DNA of 64,000 nt from Aquisalinus flavus (GTDB lineage Bacteria; Pseudomonadota; Alphaproteobacteria; Caulobacterales; Parvularculaceae), in contig NZ_CP042288.1 of assembly GCF_022559625.1 (NCBI RefSeq), positions 2,118,155-2,182,154 on the forward strand. Reading direction: 5' to 3'. The notes under the pieces are model-generated. The model saw nothing but the letters and a program-made list of their open reading frames with translations. It was not told the DNA's origin and searched no databases. Made by a program: the position numbers and the translations under genes. Below, one piece after another: positions 1 through 9,281 of the stretch (position 1 is the first letter of the stretch; every line of letters starts with the position of its first letter).

Positions 1-1249
1 AGTCGGAGTAGAGCGAACCGGCATAAGAGTTCAGAGTCGCGCCACGCTGATAAAAGTGGTTGAATTCCGGCAGCTCATCCGGGTCACCGTCGGACGGGCT
101 GTTCGAATAGCCGTCATTGTAGTTGTAGGTGAAGGACGCACGGTGGAAATCGTTGATGTTCCAGTCGAGTTTGAGCAGGAACTTCTCGTCTTCATTGGTC
201 AGAGCAGTCGGCAGCCCACCGGTTTCATAGCCATAAACATCGCGTGCGATGTCGATGATACGCTGATACTCGGCATCGGTGATGCCTTTTCCTGTTGGCG
301 TGTTGTTGCCGAACAGGTCTGAGCCTTCCTGATACTCATAGGCAGCAAAGAAGAAAAGCTTGTCCTGAATGATCGGGCCGCCGACATTAATGCCGTAGCG
401 GTATTCGTCGAAATCACCATTGTCGATTTCACGTTCAGCGGCTTCATCGCCGCGCAGGCTGTCATTGGTATAGTCGAAGAAAGCACCGCCGTGGAATTCG
501 TTGGTACCGGACTTGGTAACGGCGTTGATGTTACAGGCCGTGAACGAACCGTATTCGACGTCGAACGGCGCCAGCTCGACAGCAACCTGCTCGATGGCAT
601 CGTAGGAGAACGGGATACGTTCGGTCGGATAACCGTTGGAGTTCAGACCGAAATTGTCGTTCAGGCGGATGCCGTCGACGGTCAGCGAGTTGAAGCGCGG
701 GTTTGCGCCGGCGCACTGGATCGATTCGGCAAAGGATTCGTCGAGATAAACGCGCGGGTCGATACGGATCACGTCCTTGAGGTCGCGGTTGATAGCCGGA
801 GCGTTTTGCAGCGTGTCAAGATTGAAAACAGACGACGGGCCAGTTGCGAGGTCGGCACCAACAGTACGCCGAGCCACGATGACGATTTCGTCACCGCCGC
901 TTTCTTCAGCAAGATCGAAAGTCAGGTTTGTGGAAGAACCGAGCTCGAGACCGAGGTCTTCGAGGCGCTCGCCCTGGAAGCCGGCGCTCTCGACGATCAC
1001 GACGTAGTTGCCGCCGATCGGAAGGTTGCGCACGGAGAACTGGCCATTGCCAGTGGTTGACAGCGTACGGCTGAAGCCGGTTTGCTCGTTGATGATCGAG
1101 ACGGTGGCGCCGGAAATCGGTGCGCCGTTTTCGTCGGTGACGGTACCACGAATGGAAGACGTGGTTTCCTGAGCTACCGCAGACCCGCCCCAGGCCGCTG
1201 TGATAGCCAGCGCAGCGGTGCCCGCCACAAGAAGCTTGTTGAGTTTCAT
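1..1249 (-). CDS. TonB-dependent receptor, Oar-like, N-terminal part (cut by window edge)
   Basis: This is an outer-membrane receptor for energy-dependent uptake of an unknown, probably large, substrate. Read on the minus strand it starts MKLNKLLVAGTAALAITA, a signal peptide ending near AVAQ. A carboxypeptidase-regulatory-like (CarboxypepD_reg) Ig-type domain follows (about residues 30-115, SSIRGTVTDENGAPISGATV). Next is a plug domain with SLTVDGIRLND and YGSFTACNINAVTKSGTNEFHG, then the first barrel strands. This layout matches the Oar/adhesin-type receptors. About 416 codons are present and no stop occurs before position 1, so more than half of the usual ~1000 residues lies outside the window. 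The start at 1249 is the only ATG that gives a clean signal peptide. The substrate cannot be read from the sequence. Confidence 0.9.
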   Translation of the reverse strand, partial: MKLNKLLVAGTAALAITAAWGGSAVAQETTSSIRGTVTDENGAPISGATVSIINEQTGFSRTLSTTGNGQFSVRNLPIGGNYVVIVESAGFQGERLEDLGLELGSSTNLTFDLAEESGGDEIVIVARRTVGADLATGPSSVFNLDTLQNAPAINRDLKDVIRIDPRVYLDESFAESIQCAGANPRFNSLTVDGIRLNDNFGLNSNGYPTERIPFSYDAIEQVAVELAPFDVEYGSFTACNINAVTKSGTNEFHGGAFFDYTNDSLRGDEAAEREIDNGDFDEYRYGINVGGPIIQDKLFFFAAYEYQEGSDLFGNNTPTGKGITDAEYQRIIDIARDVYGYETGGLPTALTNEDEKFLLKLDWNINDFHRASFTYNYNDGYSNSPSDGDPDELPEFNHFYQRGATLNSYAGSLYSD

Positions 1250-1372
1250 CGAGAGTATTCCCCAATTAAATATGAATTTCTGGCACGAGCCATTGAGGCT
1301 GCTCTTAGGCCCGGAGTACGACAGAAATATTACAATCCTGGAACATTGCTGTCACAAATGCTGCAACGCGTC

Positions 1373-1387
1373 ACACCTGTCAGGTGT
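1373..1387. promoter_or_regulatory. Perfect palindrome upstream of the TonB receptor, candidate operator
   Basis: ACACCTG-T-CAGGTGT is a 15-bp palindrome with a one-base centre. It lies about 125 bp upstream of the receptor start in the 241-bp gap after argS. Its size and symmetry suit a dimeric repressor or activator. No regulator gene is adjacent and no second copy was found nearby, so its function is inference. The rest of the gap (1250-1490) is relatively AT-rich near the receptor and presumably holds its promoter. Confidence 0.35.
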
Positions 1388-1490
1388 TGTTGAAAAATTA
1401 CCACACCGTTAAGGCAGCGCTCTATTGCCGCTAGCGCAACATTTGCGCCTGCACTCGGAGGAAAGTCGCGAAATCGCGCACAATATGCGC

Positions 1491-3272
1491 CTACATCCGG
1501 TCCGGCACCGCTATGCCGAGGGTACCCAAAACGAGTTCCAGCTGCTCGCCGGTTGTCCGCGCCAGAACCTGTCTCGAGGCCTTCACGGCGGGTTCCGGCT
1601 CGTCGGCAATTCTGCAATTGGTGTAGAATTTCGAGAAGCTCTGCGCCAGCCGCCAGGCATGGTCGCACAGGATATGCGGCATGCGCTTTTCATAGGCCTG
1701 GCGCATGGCATCGGGAAAGGCTGCGAGCGACAGGACAAGGTCGCGCTCGGCATCCTGCGTGATCATCACGGCACTGCCCTGCTCTGCCATGCCGGCGCGC
1801 TCCAGCACCGATTTGATGCGAACTGCCGCATACAGAATATAAGGACCGGTCTTGCCCTCGAATGACAGGAATTTGTCTATGTCGAAGATGTAGTTCGTGG
1901 TCCGTGGATTCGACAGATCGGCAAACTTCAATGCAGCCATGCCGACCTTCGCGGCGATATCGGCAAGTTCCTCTTTCGAATAACCGCGCTCTGAAAGCGA
2001 GGTGTCGACCCGGTCGACAGCACCGGTTTTCATCTGGTCGAGTAGAACACGCAGCGGCAGGGCATCGCCCTCGCGCGTTTTATAGGGCTTGTCGTCGGGT
2101 CCGTTGATCGTGCCGAACCCCTGATGCTCCAGCCTGTCTTCGGGAAAAAGCCCCATCAGATCGGACGCCCGGAACACCTGTTCGAAATGCTGCGACTGGC
2201 GCGCATCGACGACATAGATGATCCGGTCCGGATTGATAGACTGCTTGCGATCCCAGATCGTGCCGAGATCCGTCGAGCCATAAAGCACCGAGCCGTCCTG
2301 AGAGATCATGATCAGCGGCGGGATTTTCTTCGAATCGCCCTCTCGCGCGACACGGATGATCCGTGCACCTTCGCTTTCCTCAAGCAGGTCCTTGCTCTCC
2401 AGCAATTCGACCAGCGGCTGGATGAAGGGCTGGGCATCGGACTCGCCCTTCCACAGGTCGAAGGTCACGCCGAGATCGTCATATTCGCGCTTGAGCCCGG
2501 CATGGGACACACTCACGAAATGCCGCCACAAGGCGATATAGCCGGGCCGTCCGGCCTGTAGCTCGGCGGTAATGCGCCGCGCTTCCTCATTCTTGGCCGT
2601 ATCGGCCTTGCAGGCGGCCGACGCTTGCGGATAGAGCCGCGCGAGGTCGTCAAGCGCGACCGGGCTTTCCGCCGGATAGGGGCCGGTGATATCCTTGTCG
2701 AAATAGGGCAGATCCGGCATTTCATCGCGCACGGCCATGATCAGCTGGCCCATCTGCTTGCCCCAGTCACCAAGATGAATATCCCCGGTGACATCGTCGC
2801 CGGCCAGCCGCATCAGCCGCTTCAGCGCCTCGCCGATGATCGCGGCGCGCAGATGCCCGACATGCAGCGGCTTGGCGACATTCGGCCCGCCATAATCAAT
2901 GACGATGGTCTCCGGCGTGTCCTTGGCCCAGGCGCCGGACCGCGCATCGCCAGCCACGAGCGCGGCAAATCCGGCGAGATAGTCGTCGGTCAGGGTCAGG
3001 TTGATGAAGCCCGGCCCGGCGAGGGAGACATCCGCGAAGATATCCTCATCGCGCAGGCGTGCGGCGACCGCCTCGCCGATGGCGCGGGGATTGGTCCCAC
3101 TGCCTTTTTCCCGGGCCTGCTTTGCGGCGGCCAGAGCACCATTGCACTGGAACTGGGCAAGGTCCGGCCGGTCCGAGGCCTGGACCCGCCCGAATGCGAT
3201 ATCGAGCCCCTCGGCTTCAAACGCCTGTCCGGCGATGGCCGACAGGCGTTCTGCGAGCGATAAAACTGCCAT
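1491..3272 (-). CDS. argS: Arginine--tRNA ligase
   Basis: It charges tRNA-Arg with arginine in the cytoplasm (class I synthetase). The 593-residue protein has the usual family length. It has an N-terminal additional domain (about 1-115), the HIGH-type signature HVGH at residues 137-140 in KPLHVGHLRAA, and a C-terminal DALR-type helical domain ending NCRIADEPEPAVKASRQVLA. As in many ArgRS enzymes the KMSKS loop is not canonical; the equivalent stretch is near GKTGPYILYA. It is transcribed leftward 43 bp behind a lipoprotein gene, probably in one operon. Identification is secure. Confidence 0.97.
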   Translation of the reverse strand: MAVLSLAERLSAIAGQAFEAEGLDIAFGRVQASDRPDLAQFQCNGALAAAKQAREKGSGTNPRAIGEAVAARLRDEDIFADVSLAGPGFINLTLTDDYLAGFAALVAGDARSGAWAKDTPETIVIDYGGPNVAKPLHVGHLRAAIIGEALKRLMRLAGDDVTGDIHLGDWGKQMGQLIMAVRDEMPDLPYFDKDITGPYPAESPVALDDLARLYPQASAACKADTAKNEEARRITAELQAGRPGYIALWRHFVSVSHAGLKREYDDLGVTFDLWKGESDAQPFIQPLVELLESKDLLEESEGARIIRVAREGDSKKIPPLIMISQDGSVLYGSTDLGTIWDRKQSINPDRIIYVVDARQSQHFEQVFRASDLMGLFPEDRLEHQGFGTINGPDDKPYKTREGDALPLRVLLDQMKTGAVDRVDTSLSERGYSKEELADIAAKVGMAALKFADLSNPRTTNYIFDIDKFLSFEGKTGPYILYAAVRIKSVLERAGMAEQGSAVMITQDAERDLVLSLAAFPDAMRQAYEKRMPHILCDHAWRLAQSFSKFYTNCRIADEPEPAVKASRQVLARTTGEQLELVLGTLGIAVPDRM

Positions 3273-3315
3273 GTGTCTTGAAGCCGGCGCAGAGCCGACC
3301 CTCTGGGTGACGTTG

Positions 3316-3888
3316 TTAGTCGAGATCCGGGAATTTCAGGCTCTGGCCCGAGCGGTTATAGAGCACCTGCTCGCGGGTCAGGGCGAGACCGACGACAATC
3401 TCGAAATTGGTGCCGGAGGTCGAGGAATCCTTGCGCGGAATCACGATCGACCCGACCGTGTCGGAAAGGGTTGCCGTTGCGCTGTCGCCGCGGAAACGCA
3501 CCGGCAGCGTGAATTCTTCCTTGGCGATGACATCGCGGTCCATCCGTGTCACCGCCACGAAATAGGATACATCCATGGTGTTGGCAGTGGCCTGGGGACC
3601 CCGGCCAAAGGCGAAATCAACCTCGACGGCGGCCTCGATCGGTGCGTCATCGTAATAACGGCAGGTCGTCTGCACGTTGGTGATCTCGGCGGTATAGGCG
3701 ACATTTTCCAGCGTCGGCTCGCCGCTGAACTGGACCATGCGGCCGGCATCCTGCAGCACGATCACGTTCGGGCACGGCGCCGGGTTCTCCTTGTTCGCGG
3801 AATCGCGCCAGTCGGCCAGTGACGAGCAGCCGGTAAGGAAGGCGGCGAGAGCGAGGGTTCCTGTGCAAATCTTGATCAGTCTTGTCAT
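3316..3888 (-). CDS. Putative lipoprotein, upstream of argS
   Basis: This 190-residue protein has a lipoprotein signal peptide: a basic start (MTRLIKI), a hydrophobic core and the lipobox LTGC at about residues 18-21, giving lipidated Cys21. The rest is soluble, predicted periplasmic or attached to the outer membrane, with a beta-rich pattern and two further cysteines (PCPN, TTCRYY) that could form a disulfide. I do not recognise a catalytic domain. It lies 43 bp upstream of argS on the same strand, which suggests co-transcription. Lipoproteins of this kind are common in Alphaproteobacteria, but the function is unknown. Confidence 0.8.
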   Translation of the reverse strand: MTRLIKICTGTLALAAFLTGCSSLADWRDSANKENPAPCPNVIVLQDAGRMVQFSGEPTLENVAYTAEITNVQTTCRYYDDAPIEAAVEVDFAFGRGPQATANTMDVSYFVAVTRMDRDVIAKEEFTLPVRFRGDSATATLSDTVGSIVIPRKDSSTSGTNFEIVVGLALTREQVLYNRSGQSLKFPDLD

Positions 3889-4036
3889 CTACTTCCCGTC
3901 CCGTGCGGCAGGACGCTGGCGACCCGCCGGTTGTGGAGCGCGACCGCAAAAACGGCCATTGCCTCATGCTTTACAAACATGGTTGGTAACCGCTTATAAG
4001 GTATGGTGCAACGGAATTTCCTGTTAGGGTCTGGCG

Positions 4037-4987
4037 ATGAAAAAACAGCCGCTTAAAGTCTTGCTCGCCGCGCCGCGCGGTTTCTGCGCGGGCGTCGACC
4101 GCGCGATCGAGATCGTCGAGAAGGCGCTGGAGAAATACGGCGCCCCGGTCTATGTACGCCACGAGATCGTCCATAACGAGACCGTCGTCAGCCGCCTGCG
4201 CGATATGGGCGCCGTCTTCGTCGAGGAACTGGACGAGGCACCGGACGACCGTCCGATCATCTTCTCTGCCCATGGCGTGCCGAAATCCGTGCCCAGCGAA
4301 GCCCAGCGCCGCAACATGATCTGGCTCGATGCCACCTGCCCGCTCGTCTCCAAGGTCCATATCGAAACCGAACGCCACCATAGCCAGGGCCTGGAAGTGC
4401 TGCTGATCGGTCACGCTGGCCATCCCGAGGTTGTCGGCACGTTGGGGCAACTGCCAGAGGGCGCGATCACCCTGATCGAGACAGAGGAAGATGCCGAGAC
4501 GTTCGTACCGCGCGATGCGACCCGCCTCGCCTATGCGACGCAGACGACCCTGTCCGTCGATGATACCGCCTCCATCGTCGCCATCCTAAAGCGCCGCTTC
4601 CCGGACATCCGCCTGCCGCACAAGGACGATATCTGCTATGCGACCACCAACCGCCAGGACGCGGTGAAAGCGATCGCCGAGAAGTCCGACGCGCTGATCG
4701 TCGTCGGCTCGCAGACCTCCTCAAACTCAAAGCGCCTCGTCGAGGTCGGCGAGCGCCATGGCTGCCGCTTCTCGGTCCTGACCGACAGCGCCGAGCATCT
4801 CGACTGGGAGGCCCTCGCCGCCGCGCAGCCGGAAACCGTCGGACTGACCGCCGGGGCCTCGGCGCCGGAAAGCCTTGTCCAGGGCATCGTCACCGCCCTG
4901 CGGGAGCGCTATGACGTGACCGTCGAGGAAGTGACCACCGCCCGCGAAAACGTCACATTCAAACTGCCCCGCGCGCTCGCCTCCTGA
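4037..4987 (+). CDS. ispH: 4-hydroxy-3-methylbut-2-enyl diphosphate reductase
   Basis: This is the last enzyme of the non-mevalonate (MEP) isoprenoid pathway. It reduces HMBPP to IPP and DMAPP using an oxygen-sensitive [4Fe-4S] cluster. The 316-residue protein has the three cluster cysteines in their conserved contexts: [15 protein letters not shown] (near residue 16), [11 protein letters not shown] (near 100) and [13 protein letters not shown] (near 198). It also has the [10 protein letters not shown] substrate loop. It is followed after 8 bp by thrB and then by overlapping rnhA, a gene order common in Alphaproteobacteria and probably one transcript. Confidence 0.97.
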   Translation: MKKQPLKVLLAAPRGFCAGVDRAIEIVEKALEKYGAPVYVRHEIVHNETVVSRLRDMGAVFVEELDEAPDDRPIIFSAHGVPKSVPSEAQRRNMIWLDATCPLVSKVHIETERHHSQGLEVLLIGHAGHPEVVGTLGQLPEGAITLIETEEDAETFVPRDATRLAYATQTTLSVDDTASIVAILKRRFPDIRLPHKDDICYATTNRQDAVKAIAEKSDALIVVGSQTSSNSKRLVEVGERHGCRFSVLTDSAEHLDWEALAAAQPETVGLTAGASAPESLVQGIVTALRERYDVTVEEVTTARENVTFKLPRALAS

Positions 4988-4995
4988 TCTCTGCC

Positions 4996-5970
4996 ATGGC
5001 TGTCTACACCAAAGTCTCCGACACGCAGCTGGCGCATTTTCTCAGCGCCTATGATGTCGGCATGCCGCGCACCTTCAAGGGAATCGCCGAGGGCGTGGAG
5101 AACTCCAATTTCTACCTCGAAACCGACCGCGACCGGTTCATCCTGACGCTGTACGAGAAGCGGGTGAACGCCGACGAGCTGCCGTTCTTCCTCTCGCTCA
5201 TGCAGTATCTTGTTGCCGCGGGGCTGCCGACAGCGGCGCCGATCGCCGACCGCAAGGGCGAGACGCTGAAGGCGCTGAACGGCCGCCCGGCGGCGCTGAT
5301 CCAGTTCGTCACCGGCGTGTCGAAGGATGCGCCGGACGAGGAAGACTGCGCTGCCCTCGGCATGATGCTGGCGCGCCTGCACAAGGCAACCGCCGGGTTT
5401 GGCGGCAACCGGAAGAACAACCTCTCGGTCGAGGGCTGGAAAGCGCTGGTCGCGCGTTGCGCCGGCCGGGCAGATGAGTGCGCCGATGGCCTCGATACGT
5501 TCATCAACGAGGAGGTGGCAGCACTTGCGCGGGCATGGCCCGCTGGCGACGCCCTGCCCCGCGGGGTCATCCATGCCGACCTGTTCCCTGACAATGTCCT
5601 GTTCACCGGCCACGAGATCACCGGCATTATCGACTTCTATTTCGCGTGTACTGACTTTTACGCCTATGACCTTTCCGTCTGCCTGAATAGCTGGTGCTTC
5701 GATGCGAGACGGAAATTTATCCCCGGCCATGCAAGAGCGATGATAAATGCCTATGAGGCCGAACGCCGATTGAGCGATGTTGAAAAGAAGAGCTTACCGC
5801 TGCTCGCGCGCGGTGCTTCATTGCGCTTCCTGCTGACGCGCCTCTATGACTGGCTGAACCAGGAACCCAATGCGCTCGTAACCGTTAAGGACCCGCTTGA
5901 ATATGCCGAGAAGTCGCGCTTCTTCCGTTCCGATGAGCTCAGAGAACTCCTCCATGACAAAAACAGTTGA
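4996..5970 (+). CDS. thrB: Homoserine kinase (APH-fold, ThrB2 type)
   Basis: It phosphorylates L-homoserine with ATP in threonine biosynthesis. The 324-residue protein belongs to the aminoglycoside-phosphotransferase-like homoserine kinases rather than the GHMP type. It starts [19 protein letters not shown], typical of this class. The phosphotransferase loop is [11 protein letters not shown] (about residues 193-203, catalytic Asp in H-x-D) and the metal-binding segment is GIIDFYFA. The C-terminal helices end LREL. It lies 8 bp after ispH, and its last 17 bp overlap rnhA, so translation is likely coupled. Confidence 0.94.
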   Translation: MAVYTKVSDTQLAHFLSAYDVGMPRTFKGIAEGVENSNFYLETDRDRFILTLYEKRVNADELPFFLSLMQYLVAAGLPTAAPIADRKGETLKALNGRPAALIQFVTGVSKDAPDEEDCAALGMMLARLHKATAGFGGNRKNNLSVEGWKALVARCAGRADECADGLDTFINEEVAALARAWPAGDALPRGVIHADLFPDNVLFTGHEITGIIDFYFACTDFYAYDLSVCLNSWCFDARRKFIPGHARAMINAYEAERRLSDVEKKSLPLLARGASLRFLLTRLYDWLNQEPNALVTVKDPLEYAEKSRFFRSDELRELLHDKNS

Positions 5971-6391
5971 GGTTTACACGGACGGTGCCTGCTCCGGCAA
6001 TCCCGGCCCCGGCGGCTGGGGCGTTTTGCTGATACAGGGTGACCGCGACAAGGAATTGTGCGGCGGAGAGAAGGCCACCACGAATAACCGCATGGAAATG
6101 CAGGCAGCCATCGAGGCGATGAAGGCCGTCAAGCCCGGCTGGAAGATCATCCTGCATACCGACAGCCAGTACCTGAAAAACGGACTGACCCAGTGGATCC
6201 ATGGCTGGAAACGCAATGGCTGGAAGACCGCTGCGAAAAAGCCGGTCAAGAATCAGGATCTGTGGATCGAGCTCGACGCGCTATGCGCAGAACGGGACAT
6301 CAGCTGGAAATGGGTCAAGGGCCATGCCGGCGACCCTGGCAATGAACGCGCCGATGCCCTCGCCAATCAGGGCATGGCATCCGTACGCTGA
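5954..6391 (+). CDS. rnhA: Ribonuclease HI
   Basis: It cleaves the RNA strand of RNA-DNA hybrids (primer and R-loop removal). The start at 5954 gives [23 protein letters not shown] and a normal 145-residue product; the upstream in-frame ATG at 5897 lies within thrB and adds residues foreign to the family. Catalytic carboxylates are visible: Asp in YTDGAC, Glu in NNRMEMQA, Asp in HTDSQYL and Asp in GNERADALA. The basic handle [19 protein letters not shown] is present. The reading frame overlaps the end of thrB by 17 bp. Confidence 0.96.
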   Translation: MTKTVEVYTDGACSGNPGPGGWGVLLIQGDRDKELCGGEKATTNNRMEMQAAIEAMKAVKPGWKIILHTDSQYLKNGLTQWIHGWKRNGWKTAAKKPVKNQDLWIELDALCAERDISWKWVKGHAGDPGNERADALANQGMASVR

Positions 6392-6402
6392 CGGATGCCA
6401 TG
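6373..6402. terminator. Perfect hairpin spanning the rnhA stop codon
   Basis: CATGGCATCCGT (6373-6384) and ACGGATGCCATG (6391-6402) form a perfect 12-bp stem with a 6-base loop. The rnhA TGA (6389-6391) sits at the loop edge. There is no T-run, so it is not a standard intrinsic terminator. It may stabilise mRNA ends between the convergent genes rnhA and the membrane-protein gene. Confidence 0.5.
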
Positions 6403-6412
6403 AACAGGAAAT

Positions 6413-6850
6413 CTATTTGAAGTCCCTCGCCGCCTTGCCTGACAGCCAGATCAGGAAGAGCGTGATGAGGAGGACCAGTGCCGGCATGATGAAAGTCCCT
6501 GACCCGGAGACTTCCTGCATTCTTGCGACGGCAAAAGTGTAGTAATCACTGACAAGCAGGGCGACAAGCGAGATGATGAAAAGGATGCGCGCAAGGCCGC
6601 TTTTCATCAGCAGGAAGATCGAGCCGAGCAATCCACCGAAGACAGCGACGGCAAACGCCGCCAGAGCCCAGCCCGGATAGTCCGCATAGATAGCCTGCTG
6701 TTCTGGCGGCAGGGCCGCCATTACGTCTGCACTGTTCAGGATCATGATGGTTCCGCCAAACGCAAGCAGTCCAAGAAGATTCCACAGAAGCGCCAAGACG
6801 GCCACGACCCAGAACCAGACCGGTGCTTTCTTTACAGTTGTTTCTGACAT
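6413..6850 (-). CDS. Small membrane protein with four predicted helices
   Basis: The 145-residue protein begins MSETTVKKAPVWFWVVAVLALLWNLLGLL. It has four hydrophobic segments, at about residues 11-37, 59-78, 82-104 and 118-137, separated by short polar loops (one with PPEQQAIYADYPGW). The pattern resembles the small alphaproteobacterial inner-membrane proteins often annotated as sugar-transporter-like or hypothetical; no catalytic motif is visible. It converges on rnhA and stands alone. A purine-rich ribosome site (AAGGAGGGAAAC) precedes the ATG. Function unknown. Confidence 0.78.
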   Translation of the reverse strand: MSETTVKKAPVWFWVVAVLALLWNLLGLLAFGGTIMILNSADVMAALPPEQQAIYADYPGWALAAFAVAVFGGLLGSIFLLMKSGLARILFIISLVALLVSDYYTFAVARMQEVSGSGTFIMPALVLLITLFLIWLSGKAARDFK

Positions 6851-7041
6851 TGTTTCCCTCCTTATGATCCGCCTCGCGGTGGCGGTGCCAGCCTCTCCCT
6901 GAAGCTTGGTAGATCAACAATCTATCACTGTCCTGATTTGTCGTCCATAACGTGAGGACGGCATGTCCCGCATAACCGGGAACCGTCTTCACGGAATAAT
7001 CGTTTCAGAAGAAATAGAATAGCAGAAGCATGGAGAGAGAC

Positions 7042-7620
7042 ATGCCTCAAAAGTATTTGCCGCTAAGCCTGATCGTATCGATGAGCATGGTGGCGCTGGT
7101 TGCCGCCTGCGGCAACAATGAGGGCGAAACGACGCTGGAAAGCGCGCGCGAGGCCGAACAGACTCTGGAGAACGAGAGCGCGATTGACAACACGCCGGAC
7201 AATATCCCCGCTGGGGACAGCCTGCTGACCGGGGATTACTCCGAGGGCGAATGGGTCTACAAGGCGGGGGATCCGGCTGCGCTATACGGCCGACCAAGCA
7301 CCGACGCCATCTTCTCGCTGTGGTGCGATACGGAATCCAACGAACTCATCGTCCAGAGGGCCGCGGAAGTCAGCAATGCCGAAACGGCGGAGATAACGAT
7401 CATTACGCCTCTTGGCAGCCGCAAATATTATGTGCAGTCTACGGACGGCCCCATGCCGCTGGTCACGACCGGCATTGCCCTTGAGGACATGTTCGTGGAC
7501 GATATAGCCCAGGCCGCCCGGCTCGCAGTATCGGGCCCTGAGGGGTCGGAGATCCTGCGCATGCCCGGGGGGCCTGAAGTCAACCGGCTGGTCGAAGCCT
7601 GCCGCCGCTCGACCTATTAG
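7042..7620 (+). CDS. Putative lipoprotein of unknown function
   Basis: This 192-residue protein begins MPQKYLPLSLIVSMSMVALVAACGNN, a signal peptide with lipobox VAAC, so the mature protein is lipid-anchored. The start at 7042 was preferred to the ATG at 7030 because GGAGAGA, located between them, makes a ribosome site for 7042. An acidic linker rich in Glu and Asn follows, then a compact domain beginning near YSEGEWVYKAGDPAALYG. Its two cysteines (WCDTES and EACRRS) may pair. No known family was recognised. It converges on hisN with only 6 bp between stops. Confidence 0.8.
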   Translation: MPQKYLPLSLIVSMSMVALVAACGNNEGETTLESAREAEQTLENESAIDNTPDNIPAGDSLLTGDYSEGEWVYKAGDPAALYGRPSTDAIFSLWCDTESNELIVQRAAEVSNAETAEITIITPLGSRKYYVQSTDGPMPLVTTGIALEDMFVDDIAQAARLAVSGPEGSEILRMPGGPEVNRLVEACRRSTY

Positions 7621-7626
7621 GGACCG

Positions 7627-8472
7627 CTAGACCTCGCGCAATTTTTCTAGCGCGCTGTCCAGCAGGTCACGGCTGGCTGCCGCCACGAGGCGCCCGCGCT
7701 GGCCGCCATCCTCAATCTGCCGCTCCCAGTCGCCGGCGACAGGTTCGCCGTTCCAGTCGGTGACGACACCGCCGGCCTGTTCGATCACCGGCACGAGGGC
7801 GGCCGCATCGTAGCGCTGCAGACCTGCCTCGATGACGAGATCGAGATGACCTGCTGCCAACAGCGCATAGGCGCAGGCATCGAGACCGAAACGGGTTACA
7901 CGGACTCTCTCGGACATATCAATGAAGGCGTCGGCCTCTGCGGCGGTAAAGCACTCCCCCGCCCGCGGATCCGTCGTCGACAGCCGCGCCCGGGACAATT
8001 GCGTTTCGCCGGAAACAGCGATCCGCCATTTGTCCTGGCCGGAGACGAGACAGGCACCGCCGGCGCCGCCAATATACATTTCCCCAGGCCAGGGCAGGTC
8101 GATCACGCCGACCTTCTGACGGCCATCGACCTCCAGTGCAATCAGGGTGGTCCAGCTTGGCACGCCGCAGATGAAGGCGCGGGTGCCGTCGACGGGGTCC
8201 AGCACCCAGCGGAACGGCCCATCGCTTTCCTTCTCGCCAAACTCCTCGCCAAGAATGCCGTGGCCGGGATAGCGCCTTTCGATCAGGGAGCGGATAACCT
8301 TCTCCGCTTCGCGGTCGGCTTCCGTCACCGGGTCGAACGCGTCGCCCGTCTCCTGCGCCAGCTTGTTGTCGATCGCGAGGCCCTGGCGGAAACGCGGCAT
8401 GGTCTCTACGCGGGCACGCAGGGCGAGCTCGCGCGCAAAGGCGGTGTATTCGTCAAAATCGGCGTCATTCAT
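7627..8472 (-). CDS. hisN: Inositol-monophosphatase-family phosphatase, probable histidinol-phosphatase
   Basis: This Mg-dependent phosphatase of the IMPase fold has the metal-binding signatures GILGEEFGE (about residues 74-82) and LDPVDGTRAFICGVPSW (about 90-106), and the late D-x-x motif RYDAAALVPVIEQAGG. The closest class is the HisN-type histidinol-phosphatase used by many Alphaproteobacteria in histidine synthesis, but SuhB-like or CysQ-like substrates cannot be excluded. The start MNDADFDEYTAFA at 8472 fits the family better than the upstream 8532 codon, whose added residues are low-complexity. Length is 281 residues. Confidence 0.85.
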   Translation of the reverse strand: MNDADFDEYTAFARELALRARVETMPRFRQGLAIDNKLAQETGDAFDPVTEADREAEKVIRSLIERRYPGHGILGEEFGEKESDGPFRWVLDPVDGTRAFICGVPSWTTLIALEVDGRQKVGVIDLPWPGEMYIGGAGGACLVSGQDKWRIAVSGETQLSRARLSTTDPRAGECFTAAEADAFIDMSERVRVTRFGLDACAYALLAAGHLDLVIEAGLQRYDAAALVPVIEQAGGVVTDWNGEPVAGDWERQIEDGGQRGRLVAAASRDLLDSALEKLREV

Positions 8473-8520
8473 GGCTTCAGGGGTAGCCGCATTTTCACGG
8501 GGAGACCAGCGGGAAACGAA

Positions 8521-8554
8521 ATAACGCGGCACCCCGGAGAGAGCACCGCGTTAT
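8521..8554 (-). terminator. Probable intrinsic terminator of the XRE regulator gene
   Basis: ATAACGCGG (8521-8529) and CCGCGTTAT (8546-8554) form a 9-bp stem with a 16-base loop. On the minus strand the stem is followed by a T-rich run (TTATTTCGTTT), as expected for termination after the regulator gene and before hisN. Confidence 0.5.
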
Positions 8555-8662
8555 CCCGAATACCGCCAGACAGATGAGGAGACAGACAAGCGAGTTGCCG
8601 TGGCGGTCTCATCGCGGCGGGTAATACGCACCCGACCGCAATTCCGTGGAACCAGCCGAACG

Positions 8663-9070
8663 TCAGGCTGCGCCCGCGAGCGTCTTGGCAAGGTCCAGAA
8701 GACGCCTGCGCGGCTCTTCGGACAGGCCGTAATAGGCCCGCACGAGGTCGATGGTTTCCTTTTCGGAAAGCACTTCCGGCTCGATCGAGGCTGGCTGTTC
8801 CTCGCCCGTGCCCCCGCCTGCACCATGCGCATAGGCGCCGTTCGGCTTGGTATGCGACAGATCGTCGAAGAAATAGGAAACCGACACTTCCAGCGCATTG
8901 GCCAGCGCCCACAGGCGCGATGCCGACACACGGTTTGCGCCGCTTTCGTATTTCTGGATCTGCTGAAACTTGATCCCCACCGCTTCCGCGAGCCGTTGTT
9001 GCGTCATGCCAAGGAGACAACGACGCTGACGCAGCCTCTGGCCGACATGCAAGTCAATCGGATGTGCCAT
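8663..9070 (-). CDS. XRE-family transcriptional regulator
   Basis: This 135-residue DNA-binding protein has an N-terminal Cro/CI helix-turn-helix at about residues 11-65: GQRLRQRRCLLGMTQQRLAEAVGIKFQQIQKYESG is the two-helix signature, then NRVSASRLWALANALEVSVSYFFDDL. A C-terminal tail (LVRAYYGLSEEPRRRLLDLAKTLA) resembles the short tail in the SinR-like regulators of Caulobacter-type bacteria. It stands alone, upstream of hisN on the same strand with a likely terminator between them. Targets are unknown. Confidence 0.88.
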   Translation of the reverse strand: MAHPIDLHVGQRLRQRRCLLGMTQQRLAEAVGIKFQQIQKYESGANRVSASRLWALANALEVSVSYFFDDLSHTKPNGAYAHGAGGGTGEEQPASIEPEVLSEKETIDLVRAYYGLSEEPRRRLLDLAKTLAGAA

Positions 9071-9281
9071 AACTCAACTACCTTTCTCAACATCCGGCGC
9101 GAGCCGGACCTGCCACCATTGCCCTGCGAGAGACTGCCAGACTGCCGGGCCGGTCACTCGCCTTCGAAGGGAATAATACAAGGGGCGTGCCGTTTGTGGT
9201 GTGCACGCATCGGGAAAGCTGGTGCCCGTCCTGCTTGCATCGGCGCAATCCCGCATGATTGCTGGCAAAAGCAAGGTTTTG

